Part shown: positions 9,201-15,652 of the stretch, piece after piece
How positions within the stretch are numbered: position 1 is the first letter of the stretch
Layout of the letters: each line of letters begins with the position of its first letter
DNA from: an uncultured Bacteroidota bacterium
Lineage (GTDB): Bacteria > Bacteroidota > Bacteroidia > Bacteroidales > SZUA-534
Direction of reading: 5' to 3'
Length of the DNA: 15,951 nt
Assembly (NCBI GenBank): GCA_937900725.1
Contig: CALCFP010000380.1
Location: 1 to 15,951, forward strand
Made by a program: the position numbers and the translations under genes
Notes under the pieces: model-generated
What the model saw: only the letters and a program-made list of their open reading frames with translations
Database searches by the model: none
What the model was told of the DNA's origin: nothing

Positions 9201-12200
9201 ACCATTGGCTGAGAACCTGTCATCACCACCAATATCATCAATGTGATTATAAAGTTTGACTTCTGTGCCATCTGGAGCGACAAGATAGAATCCCAAATCG
9301 TAACCTGCTTCATGCCAACCTTGAATTTCAACTTCAATTTTAGTAGTTGCCGCTATGTCGAATGGATTTTCACTACCGACAGCAACAACCATTTCTGGCA
9401 ACAATGTCAAAGTTATGGTATCGTTGACGCTTCCACAACTACTGCTATAGCCTGTCAAAACAAGGTCAACTGAACCGTTGGCGAAATCGTCAGGACTTGG
9501 CATGTATTTAGGATTCAGTGAATTTTCATCATCAAACGAACCATCACCAAGCGTTATCCAAGACTGTCCGTAAACATCACTTGCCGTAGCATCACTGATA
9601 ACATAATCAGAACCAAAGCAAAGTGTTGCATCCTCGCCCGCAAAAACTGATGGACCTTGAATGTTCGTAATCTCAACAGAAGATGTGTTTTCACATCCGT
9701 TGTTATCGACAATTCTATATGTTAAATTATATGTACCTGCTGTAGTGCAAGTAAAATTAGGATTTGCTACATCAAGTGCATCAAGATATGCAACATCTCC
9801 TGTCCATTCGTGTGTATAAGGAGCAACACCGCCTGCAGGTGCAGCATCCACCATAATGGAAGAATTTGTACATGCATCGAGTGTTGATGCCAATCCGATA
9901 GTAGGCAACTCGTTTACTGTTACAGCGTAAACTGTAGGAGTAGCAGTAGAACAGCCATTGCCATTAGTATAGCTTACAGAAACAGATCCTGCACCCACTG
10001 TAGTCCATACAACTTCAATGCTATTGGTTGTAGATGTTCCTGTTCCGCCCACAATGTTCCATACATAATTTGTCATGCCTTCCTCTGTGGTATATGTGGC
10101 AGAAGAATTCAGGCAAATTACGTCGTCGCCTGTGATTGTTGGAACCGGCAATGGATTGATGGTTATTGTCTTGGTGGCAACTGCCGAATTAGGACAAGGA
10201 GTGTTTGCCGATGCCACCAATGTCAAAGTGACGCTGCCGGTTGCTATATCATTTGAACCTATGGTATAAACAGGATTAATGATAGTTGCATCGTTGAATG
10301 TACCGTTACCGGTTGTTGTCCAATGCAAGCCTGCATAATGCTCAGCCTGGGCATCGGTTATTTTATATGTCAACTGGTCAGCACAAATTTCGTCATCGGC
10401 GCCTGCGTTGGCAGTCGGCTCCTCGACAAATGTGATGTCTGCTTCTGCATATTCGCTGCAAGAACCGGCTATTTCAGTCAGACGAATTGTATATGTTCCT
10501 TCTGCAGCTGCAATTATTGTGGTGCTTGCACCCGTCGCATTGCTGAATGATATGTTGGCATCAGAGCAACTCCATTCGAATGTTGATCCTGCGACAGTAG
10601 ATGTTGCTGTTATGTCATATGTCAAGCCACAAGTGTTATCGGCAGAAAGGATTGGTTCTGGCATCGGATTAATAGTCAAGACCATCGATTTTGCGCCTGT
10701 TGCATTGCAGCCGCCAATTGGAGAAGCTGTGATAGTCACCTGTGATGCTGTTGTAGAAGCGACTGACTGGTATGTAGAAGTTGAAGAACCAGGAACAGTT
10801 GTGTTCTCTGACAAGAATCCACTTGCCAAGTCTTTCGACCAAGAAATACCAGTACAATTTTCAAATGTTGCAGTCAAATCATAACTATCGCCTGCACATA
10901 TCTCGTCTTCGATTGAGCTAAGTTCGATATTTGGCTCATCGGTAAAGATTAATATCACAGTAGTTTCACCTATGCAACCTGCTGCATTTGTTTCAGTCAG
11001 CTTGATTTCATAGGAACCTGCGACTGGAGCCACAACAGTTGTCGATGTACCGGAAGTTGGAGTGATTGTTGCACTGCCAGGTCCAGATACCTGTGACCAA
11101 GTCAACGAGCCGCCCTGGCTTGCAACACCTGTAAGGGTTGTTGTCTTGCCACAAATGTCGGTGCCGTCGTCAGGGGTAATTGTTGGCGTAGGCATTGGAC
11201 TGATTGTCAATACCATTTCATCAGATGCAGTACCGCAAAACTGATGTGTAGTAGTTATGGTAAGAGTTACGGAACCAGCAGTTTTATCAGCATCTGAAGG
11301 AACATAACGTGGAGTCATTATTGACTCAATATAGAATGAACCCGAGCCACTTGACGACAACCAATTTATTGGTTCAGAAGTCGGTGCAGAATTGACAACC
11401 ACCGCATCTGACAATGTATAAGATGCTTCGTTGAAGCAAATAGTGGCATCGTCACCTGCATATACTGTTGGTGCCTTGTAAACTGTCACTTGCTTGTTTA
11501 CTGGAGCACTTGGGCAACCATTCAATGTCTCAACAACCGAGAATGTATATATGTCTTCATCACTTACAGTAATAGTATTGACTGCGCCAGTCTTGTTTGA
11601 ATGAGAGACGACAGAGCCACCATTGTTCGATGAAACCAGATTCCAGTCGAATGTTGAACCTGCACGAGTGTTTGAAGCTGTAAGTTCGATATCAAGACCG
11701 CAATTGATATCGTTTGCGATAATGACAGGATCGGGTGTACGGTTGACAGTAAGTGTCATGCTCTTTGATGGTGCGGGACATACAGCGGCACTTGGTGTTG
11801 CGGTTGCCGTAATAACGTATGTCTTTGTATCATCAGCACCCATATCAGGAGTAAAAGTCGTGGTCAAACCTGTTGCAGGAGAGAAAGACCCAGTTCCGCC
11901 AGAAGTTATAGCCCAAATGACACCGGAGCAATTGGTTGTAGTTGCGTTGAGTTCATACCCATCAACACTGCACACTGTTGCGACATCTTCTGCCAACACA
12001 AGTGTCGGTTCCAAGTTGAACGTCAAGTTGGTGAATTTCGGAATAGAATTGCTGCAACCATTATTTGTCTCGACAAGTTCAATGGCCTTCATTCCTGCAG
12101 ATGATGAAGTAACTGTCGCTGTCGCTGTCGTGCCAGACACTACATTGTTGCTCACAGTCACTCCGGCTGGAGCTATCCATTCAACAGTTGAGCCGGGCAT

Positions 12201-15167
12201 AATGTTTGTTGCCACAACTTCGCCCGACAAACCGCAGAATGCAAATGAACTTGCCAAAGTAGGATTTGGTATGGCATTTACATTAAGTGTGAAATTGGCC
12301 GATACTGGAGTCGTGCAAACTGTCGGATTATTGCTTATGGCAGTAATGGTCAATGTTATTGCATGGCCTGCATCTGCTGCGCTTGGAGTATAGACAGTAT
12401 TCAATGCTGTTGCATTGCTAAATGAGCCGCTACCACTTGTTGTCCATTGAATATTAGTGCAATTTGATGTTGCGGAAAGCGACTGTGTTCCATCTCCACA
12501 AATAGTTCCGCTAACACCTGTCGTGATGTTGACAACAGGCTCTTCATAGAATGTCAGTGCCACTTTTGCGCTTTGTCCGGTGCAACCGCCGGCATTTTCC
12601 TCTACATATATATTATATGTACCAGCCAAGCTAACTGTAACTGTCGGATTAGTGGCGTTAGGATTATCGAAAGTCAAACCAGACTCATCGCACTTCCAAG
12701 TCAATGTGCCACCCAAACTTGCTGCTGCCGAAGCTGTAGTGCTCAAACCGCAAATATCGCTTGCAACAGTATTGTTTACCGGAGCAGGAATTTCGTTGAC
12801 TGTAAGTTGATAAGTATCAGTTGCATCAACGCATACACCATTGCTTGCGGTAAGTGTAATTGTAACTACATTGCCGGCATCGGCGACAGATGGTGTGTAA
12901 ACTGTATTCAAAGAATTGGTACTGCTAAACGAACCTGAACCATTGCTTGTCCAAAGCAATGATGTGTAGTTTGCAGCAGTTGCTGCTAACGACTGAGCTT
13001 CTGTTCCACAGACAGTAGCATCAGCAGTAGTGATATTGGCTGTCGGTTTTGCAAAGAAATTCAGCGTTACAGTAGTAGCACTATATCCCTCACAGTTTGC
13101 CGTTGGCTCAACCTCCTTAACCTTAAAGGCATATGAACCAGATTTGCTGACTGTGACATTTGATCCGCTGAATGTTGCCGTTCCTTCGCCACTTTCCAGT
13201 TCCCAAACCAACACGCCACCCATACTTGCGGTTGCTTCCAAAGTAGCTGACAATCCGCAAACATCAGCGCCAACAGTTGTAATAACCGGAAGTGGAGTGT
13301 TGACAAATGACAATACCATATCATCGGATGCAGGCGAACAAGTTCCATTGCCTGCGACTGTCATTGTAAGAGTAACAGAACCCAAAGCCTCGTCAGCTAC
13401 CGAAGCAGTATATGTAGGATTCAGTTTCGTATTATTGTCGAATGTACCTGTTCCGCTAGTACTCCAAGATATGGCACTGTATTCTTCAGCAGAAGCACCT
13501 ACTATTGTATAAGGAGTATTCTTGCAGATAGACTTGTCGTCGCCTGCATTTGCCACAGGAGCAGGAATTTCAGTCACGCTGACACCAACTGCCTCACTTG
13601 CACAACCTTTGGAGTCGGTTACAATGACATTGTAAGTACCAGCCACCATATTTTTAATAGCGTTAGATGTTGTAGATGAATATACTGCTAATGGATCTGT
13701 CGTATTTGTAGCCTCATACAATCCATACACGCCACTACCACCTGATACAGACACCTCTACCCTACCAGTTGCCTCGCCTTCACAAGTTGATGTTGCTGTA
13801 AGCTTGTCAATAACCACTTGTGTAGTACCTGACACTTTTGCATTACCTATAGTATATAGGTTATGAGTACCTTCTGTAGAATACCTAAACGCAAGTTTGC
13901 TATCAGTAAAAGTACAACCATTTGCATCTTTTATATTCGTGACCTGCAAACGTGATCCTTTATCTATGTCATACACACTGGATTCTGTACTAAGCGCACC
14001 ACTATCGCCGGCTTTTTGCCATTCAAAAGTAATATTACCTGTGCCACCTGTTATAGACACTGCCAACTCATTAATAGGACCACCAAAGCAATCGGCATCC
14101 TTAACAACCTCAATAGAAGCAGAAAAATCATCAGGGGCTTCTACAGTTACTGGCACACTATAAAAAGAACTTTCGTCATTTATATCGCCCGTATAATAAC
14201 CTACATTATATGTACCCGGCTCGATGTTTTCAAACGTATAGTTGTTTTGATTCAGTACATTGGCAACTAACTTATTGGTAAGCACACCTGATTTAATTAC
14301 AGCAAGGTTAAAAGTGCCACTGCCACCAGCAATTGTCACCTTTACCATGCCTTTTTTCTTTGCCTTTTCTGCACTATTGGTTTCATTTGCATTTAAAGGA
14401 CAAGTAGCATTTGTAACTTCAGCAGAAACTGAATATTCAATTTTCTCGGCTGAATATGACTGAACCTTATTGTATTTGAGATTGCTGGCAGTAAGAAAAC
14501 TTGTCAGGAAGTTGCCCTTTACCATAATTGTAGAACCGGCAGCGCTCAAGGTCAAGTTTGAAGCCAAGCCAAAATTCCATTTATCGCAAATGATGGTTGA
14601 ATTCTCAATGTTGAGAGAAGCAGACGCATCGTTGCCGATGAATTCTGCGCAGTTGACTTCAAAGCCCGCAGTTGTGAGCGAACCTGATTTAAGTGAGATG
14701 TTGCCTTCAGTTGTCAAATTGGCACCCAAAGTCCAATTTCCACTTTCAATAATGATATCGGACACAAGCCCAACTTGAATGTTCAATGTCTGGTCGCCAT
14801 CGGCAGCCAGAACCAAAGCGCCACGCAACTTGTCGAAATCGACATTGGCATCGACGTTGACTGAACCTGCAACAGTTATGTCCTTTTTGCCAGATACCGT
14901 AAATGCGGCATCTTGTGCATCAAGACCATTGACATACACTGGCTGGTTAACTGTAACTGCAGCATTGCCACCGCCAAACGAATTTTGGTCGAACACGACA
15001 TTAGTGTTCTGGTCTGGGACAGTTGCACCTGGAGTGCCACCTGACACTGTTGACCAGTGACTTTGGTCGGACCAATTGCCGCTACCATTTACCCAAAATC
15101 TCGACTCTTGACCAAATAGCTGTGATACAGCTAATAAAATCGATAAGGTTAAAATATGTCTCTTCAT
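3294..15167 (-). CDS. Giant SprB-like/PKD-like repeat adhesin with T9SS type B sorting domain
   Basis: An uninterrupted 3957-residue frame (roughly 400 kDa) encodes a secreted, modular cell-surface protein. Residues 1-19 are a signal peptide (cleavage probably LFG/QE). Residues 20-245 start with FWVNGSGNWSDQSHW, an opening common in Bacteroidota surface proteins, followed by short beta-rich repeats that suggest a solenoid. Three SprB-like repeats follow (about 245-537), then 16 PKD-like modules (538-1926), a P-domain-like module (about 1927-2066), 17 SprB-like repeats (about 2090-3466), a linker (3467-3868) and a C-terminal domain opening with FTPNGDG (3869-3957). The ending is the T9SS type B signal seen in gliding-associated proteins. 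By analogy with SprB it is a candidate for adhesion or gliding, but no binding specificity can be read from the sequence. The start is the only ATG with a signal peptide. The PorP/SprF-like gene follows after 7 bases. It is not claimed to be an orthologue of SprB, because these proteins share modules rather than a unique order. Confidence 0.93.
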   Translation of the reverse strand: MKRHILTLSILLAVSQLFGQESRFWVNGSGNWSDQSHWSTVSGGTPGATVPDQNTNVVFDQNSFGGGNAAVTVNQPVYVNGLDAQDAAFTVSGKKDITVAGSVNVDANVDFDKLRGALVLAADGDQTLNIQVGLVSDIIIESGNWTLGANLTTEGNISLKSGSLTTAGFEVNCAEFIGNDASASLNIENSTIICDKWNFGLASNLTLSAAGSTIMVKGNFLTSFLTASNLKYNKVQSYSAEKIEYSVSAEVTNATCPLNANETNSAEKAKKKGMVKVTIAGGSGTFNLAVIKSGVLTNKLVANVLNQNNYTFENIEPGTYNVGYYTGDINDESSFYSVPVTVEAPDDFSASIEVVKDADCFGGPINELAVSITGGTGNITFEWQKAGDSGALSTESSVYDIDKGSRLQVTNIKDANGCTFTDSKLAFRYSTEGTHNLYTIGNAKVSGTTQVVIDKLTATSTCEGEATGRVEVSVSGGSGVYGLYEATNTTDPLAVYSSTTSNAIKNMVAGTYNVIVTDSKGCASEAVGVSVTEIPAPVANAGDDKSICKNTPYTIVGASAEEYSAISWSTSGTGTFDNNTKLNPTYTASVADEALGSVTLTMTVAGNGTCSPASDDMVLSFVNTPLPVITTVGADVCGLSATLEATASMGGVLVWELESGEGTATFSGSNVTVSKSGSYAFKVKEVEPTANCEGYSATTVTLNFFAKPTANITTADATVCGTEAQSLAATAANYTSLLWTSNGSGSFSSTNSLNTVYTPSVADAGNVVTITLTASNGVCVDATDTYQLTVNEIPAPVNNTVASDICGLSTTASAAASLGGTLTWKCDESGLTFDNPNATNPTVTVSLAGTYNIYVEENAGGCTGQSAKVALTFYEEPVVNITTGVSGTICGDGTQSLSATSNCTNIQWTTSGSGSFSNATALNTVYTPSAADAGHAITLTITAISNNPTVCTTPVSANFTLNVNAIPNPTLASSFAFCGLSGEVVATNIMPGSTVEWIAPAGVTVSNNVVSGTTATATVTSSSAGMKAIELVETNNGCSNSIPKFTNLTFNLEPTLVLAEDVATVCSVDGYELNATTTNCSGVIWAITSGGTGSFSPATGLTTTFTPDMGADDTKTYVITATATPSAAVCPAPSKSMTLTVNRTPDPVIIANDINCGLDIELTASNTRAGSTFDWNLVSSNNGGSVVSHSNKTGAVNTITVSDEDIYTFSVVETLNGCPSAPVNKQVTVYKAPTVYAGDDATICFNEASYTLSDAVVVNSAPTSEPINWLSSSGSGSFYIESIMTPRYVPSDADKTAGSVTLTITTTHQFCGTASDEMVLTISPMPTPTITPDDGTDICGKTTTLTGVASQGGSLTWSQVSGPGSATITPTSGTSTTVVAPVAGSYEIKLTETNAAGCIGETTVILIFTDEPNIELSSIEDEICAGDSYDLTATFENCTGISWSKDLASGFLSENTTVPGSSTSTYQSVASTTASQVTITASPIGGCNATGAKSMVLTINPMPEPILSADNTCGLTYDITATSTVAGSTFEWSCSDANISFSNATGASTTIIAAAEGTYTIRLTEIAGSCSEYAEADITFVEEPTANAGADDEICADQLTYKITDAQAEHYAGLHWTTTGNGTFNDATIINPVYTIGSNDIATGSVTLTLVASANTPCPNSAVATKTITINPLPVPTITGDDVICLNSSATYTTEEGMTNYVWNIVGGTGTSTTNSIEVVWTTVGAGSVSVSYTNGNGCSTATPTVYAVTVNELPTIGLASTLDACTNSSIMVDAAPAGGVAPYTHEWTGDVAYLDALDVANPNFTCTTAGTYNLTYRIVDNNGCENTSSVEITNIQGPSVFAGEDATLCFGSDYVISDATASDVYGQSWITLGDGSFDDENSLNPKYMPSPDDFANGSVDLVLTGYSSSCGSVNDTITLTLLPEMVVAVGSENPFDIAATTKIEVEIQGWHEAGYDLGFYLVAPDGTEVKLYNHIDDIGGDDRFSANGGDFSSLKFSTYATDALDFTKMDAPISGNYVITDPNGWTNLYGKNPAEGGWSVKIIDTWNGAVGRLSRAIISFTDINRQGNMQTITYDSKTIDDEIRDNSSTTFYVPMGLRTSCYGVCDARAIVNVIGGSGVFDSFVWSDPSIMGTDTVDLCAGDFTVTVTDSYGCTASGSITVLSPDPIVLNTTGTDVMCYGGNDGSASVDATQGVGAYTYEWNDASASTTKDVDNLVAGTYIVKVTDENSCWSMDTVEISQPASALNIDNIDVTASSCIDATGSITFALSGGVEPYTVTCPTASFVDGTATALASDDYMIHIEDAHGCSIDTVVSTKPAEIILTITKEDVLCNGGDNGSLSVAAEGGHGGFTYSWMSGSDEISTEPSAENLIAGTYSLHVVDEEGCQVDTILIIDEPQKLVVTDNVAKASCGGSDGSIELTVSGGVEPYSYLWSNGAETATVSGLTEGVYSVIVTDANMCEAYDTIAVNNDSELAINIDAVTNVTNGCDFDGAIDITVSGAHGTPSFSWTNEAGEEVSTAEDPTQLPKGTYYVKVVDEHTCAINETAIVGGVDKFEVKRMIAVDAKCPGSADGTLEPDLTDCGGVGPYTYLWAHDGSTTAKATGLVAGTYSVTVYDANGCESTISGTVGEPAPITADFIMTPSGCSVNTGVFEAVNITGGNAPYDIMWFESVSSTLVFSGNPYNTAGVGNYKAVIVDAYGCLSDTTNVTMVDESNLDVTATISNIECYNDNSGSIALTVTGGSGNYAYAWSNGATESTATNLSAGEYYITVTDLTSNCQTAQTFTVEQPDAIVPSIVFTKPIQCAGDTEASFYATATGGAGNLVYTWYSNGTKVSSDSIVSNVGEGIYSLMVVDANGCSVFDTVTIVNPDTLKVIASNMGESDCSGATGWAEVTVEGGIAPYSYYWHSAFSSDTVGTDARAINLGVDIYVVEVTDAYGCNIVDTVEVLDKGTLDFPVNNIIGVTCATICDGSATIGLVYDDNDVYNDDSKLKFMWNNNPNDTLRSSNSLCLGTNRVLVVNPDGCRKLKTFTVSDELALRVVNIANYPDLNGDPNCNGALTVTVAGGVGNYSYTWTDADGNKIESDSSAYETSVYSLCEGLYSLHIEDENLNGCSVDTTIKIEHRPLEYSVIRNEATTCYGGDNGVLEVVGIGGYYEGYNYEWRSAQWPADSVATTALITNLKSGWYTFTISQRQKMVAVTDSVFVSQPTDRLNAQFVMEGSHCYDAIGAIKVLKTEGGNAPFTYSFSNELWATDSVKVTDNKTDITRLAVGDYTMHIVDNKGCRFDTIVGIEDLSRFTVKLQYTEPRCYGEANGSVTAVASSENGKNFKYEWIGKPEEKEATISGLPVGTYQLKVTDDSACVKFETIELSQPTPVTFSVSNTVANGCYNSTDGEISLSVKGGAGHFNQYSFIDALDASKFYVDKTETDSTLTLKGILPTGDYKALAYDKMGCASDTVNLRMYSRTPVIVMSGIKDLELPDCKELKADGTLAVNGRISVNASVMTTSQVSSTITGLGQISSTTVDLPSLFFKLDDGKAQNGKIFENLSSGTYTITVGYGEELACPETFTHELGSKNDFAITSSYFYVDNKNKKSVYTCPDNELTAFVTASAPFEYKFYANYVEDEDLLDPEQRTLADTTRTDSAVAYVTRFRTVRYFADSLPVDSLVVDTVPVVEPVEVPRYRLDTVGNVVYAVFAEGSGNKGEKSWVDDILPYGVETYYYFKATDGMCMDIDSIKATSMKPTYRLSARAYMDDATSDDLLVNGVYEVAEGARIVLDANDLKFDFNDNIFSEQNWLWASAPTDGNVGSGIKPETNLEDNPIAVQSYGNTVIKVRDSVNFEIRTTNESLTCYYFDSIKVNSISGIKPPQVFTPNGDGAHDTWHIEGLASYDKVTIYIFNRWGGRVWQYSGGGREYTANEWDGTNEKNKPVPSGTYYYVIQCSDDVLGGKKITGPVTIIR
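3297..3563 (-). other. T9SS type B C-terminal sorting domain of the adhesin
   Basis: Residues 3869-3957 run from FTPNGDGAHDTWHI through YDKVTIYIFNRWGGRVWQ and WDGTNEKNKPVPSGTYYYVI to the terminal TGPVTIIR. These are the successive signature blocks of the gliding-motility-associated (CHU_C / type B) C-terminal domain: FTPNGDG, IFNRWG, WDG and PSGTYYYVI. In characterised Bacteroidota this domain directs export by the T9SS, and type B cargo typically depends on a SprF-like partner, which is encoded next door. Confidence 0.97.
4770..8900 (-). repeat. Array of 17 SprB-like repeats in the adhesin
   Basis: Residues about 2090-3466 divide into 17 units averaging 81 residues. A typical unit has a first cysteine in a C-x-G-x-(D/N)-G context, a GGSGxYxYxW core, an (A)GTYxVxVTD strand, a second cysteine in a GC or similar context, and a DTVxIxxP exit. 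Units diverge strongly outside these anchors, which points to old duplications rather than recent copying. The unit at residues 3126-3211 lacks the second cysteine, and the unit containing CATICDG has an extra one. Such repeats form immunoglobulin-like stalks in SprB-type proteins (family knowledge). Confidence 0.9.
8970..9389 (-). other. P-domain-like (proprotein convertase P/Homo B-like) module in the adhesin
   Basis: Residues about 1927-2066 do not follow the PKD-like or SprB-like pattern. They show the P-domain progression: a KIEVEIQGWHEAGYDLGFYL block, APDGTEVKLYN, a DDIGGDDRF loop, PISGNYVI, then EGGWSVKIIDTWNGAVGRL and a final strand AIISFTD. The G-W-x-V/L-x-I-x-D with following G-x-L is characteristic. 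In subtilisin-like convertases this domain packs on the protease. Here there is no protease domain, so a binding or structural role is inferred. It lies exactly between the two large repeat arrays. Confidence 0.75.
9390..13556 (-). repeat. Array of 16 PKD-like modules in the adhesin, mostly alternating between two types
   Basis: Residues 538-1926 split into 16 modules of 79-95 residues. Type A modules carry an SGSGSFxxxxxLNPxYTPSxAD block and exit with a P(I/M/L)PxP hinge. Type B modules open with CGL(S/x), carry a GG(T/S)LTW or GSTFEW core, and exit with an EEP/DEP/LEP hinge. The order is ABABABABABAB followed by A, two atypical modules, and a final A. Nearly every module has one cysteine near its start and another near its end, consistent with one disulfide per module. 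Boundaries: 538, 628, 709, 797, 878, 970, 1055, 1148, 1234, 1329, 1413, 1506, 1585, 1677, 1756, 1840. Confidence 0.85.
13557..14435 (-). repeat. Three N-terminal SprB-like repeats in the adhesin
   Basis: Residues about 245-537 hold three diverged SprB-like units anchored by ATCPLNANE (Cys256), DADCFGG and TSTCEGEATG. The TI/SGGSG and GTYNV strands are recognisable, and the third ends in TDSKGC. They precede the PKD-like array, so the SprB-type repeats are split into two clusters. The first unit contains a lysine-rich insertion (AEKAKKKG, about 266-273) and lacks the second cysteine. Confidence 0.7.
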
Positions 15168-15652
15168 AACTTTATATTATTGAAGTGTTGCTATTTCATA
15201 TTTTTTAAACTTTTCACACTTGCGTATAAAAAGTGCATAAAAGTAAGTTTTTTTGAAAACCACTTTTTTTTGTTTTGATAATATGCCAATAAAACTCGGT
15301 TAACCAACAAAAATCAATGTCCAAGACATTTTTTCATTGGCCAATTACTCTTATTTGTGCTTGCTAAAACTTGTATTTTCTTACTATGAATTTCAAGAAA
15401 ACAAGTTCTGCAAAAATAATTTTTTAACAACATATTCACATATAAATATAAAGGGAATTAACCTCAGTACTATTTTCCCTTTTTCCATTTTATATTCAAC
15501 AGGTTAACTGCACAAATAAATATGTATGAAAAAAATCAAATGAAAAAAAAAGTGTTCATTCACCAACAATCATAGGCCAATTATCAATTGCCAATTGCTA
15601 TTATATTGACATAAGACTATATTTGCTTTTTTAAACCGAAATAAATTTGACT
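15168..15652. other. AT-rich divergent intergenic region
   Basis: These 485 bases separate the minus-strand adhesin gene from the plus-strand guanylyltransferase gene and must contain the promoters of both. The region is very AT-rich, with several homopolymer A/T runs. I found a good promoter for the right-hand gene (15595-15625) but no convincing -33/-7 pair for the adhesin. A short motif, GGCCAATTA, occurs at 15339-15347 and 15575-15583, with a related TGCCAATTG at 15590-15598. No RNA gene or substantial reading frame was seen. Confidence 0.7.
15595..15625 (+). promoter_or_regulatory. Bacteroidota-type promoter for the guanylyltransferase gene
   Basis: TATATTTG at 15618-15625 matches the Bacteroidota -7 consensus TAnnTTTG. 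TTG at 15595-15597 lies 20 bases upstream, where the -33 TTTG element is expected. Transcription should start around 15630-15634, leaving a leader of about 20 bases before the ATG at 15653. The leader is AT-rich with no Shine-Dalgarno sequence, as usual in this phylum. Confidence 0.65.

Noticed and set aside
11623..12393. A 256-codon open frame on the plus strand, antisense to the adhesin gene, plus several shorter ones between 3525 and 15060
   Set aside because: They lie wholly inside the adhesin gene, have no family resemblance, and follow from its Thr/Ser/Ala/Val-rich repetitive codons. The minus-strand frame has clear domains throughout.
4770..13556. Regularly spaced repeats that could suggest a CRISPR array
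   Set aside because: The periodicity is about 240-280 bases, is visible only at protein level, and lies within one coding frame. No short identical DNA repeats with unique spacers exist.
3294..15167. RTX-type, autotransporter or type I secreted adhesin
   Set aside because: There are no GGxGxDxUx RTX nonapeptides, no C-terminal beta-barrel and no type I signal. The FTPNGDG...IFNRWG...PSGTYYYVI ending is specific for T9SS type B cargo.
15411..15418. CAAAAATA, the reverse complement of a TAnnTTTG element, as adhesin promoter
   Set aside because: It fits the -7 consensus on the minus strand, but no TTTG-like -33 element lies at the right distance, and it is about 245 bases from the start codon in AT-rich DNA where chance matches are common.
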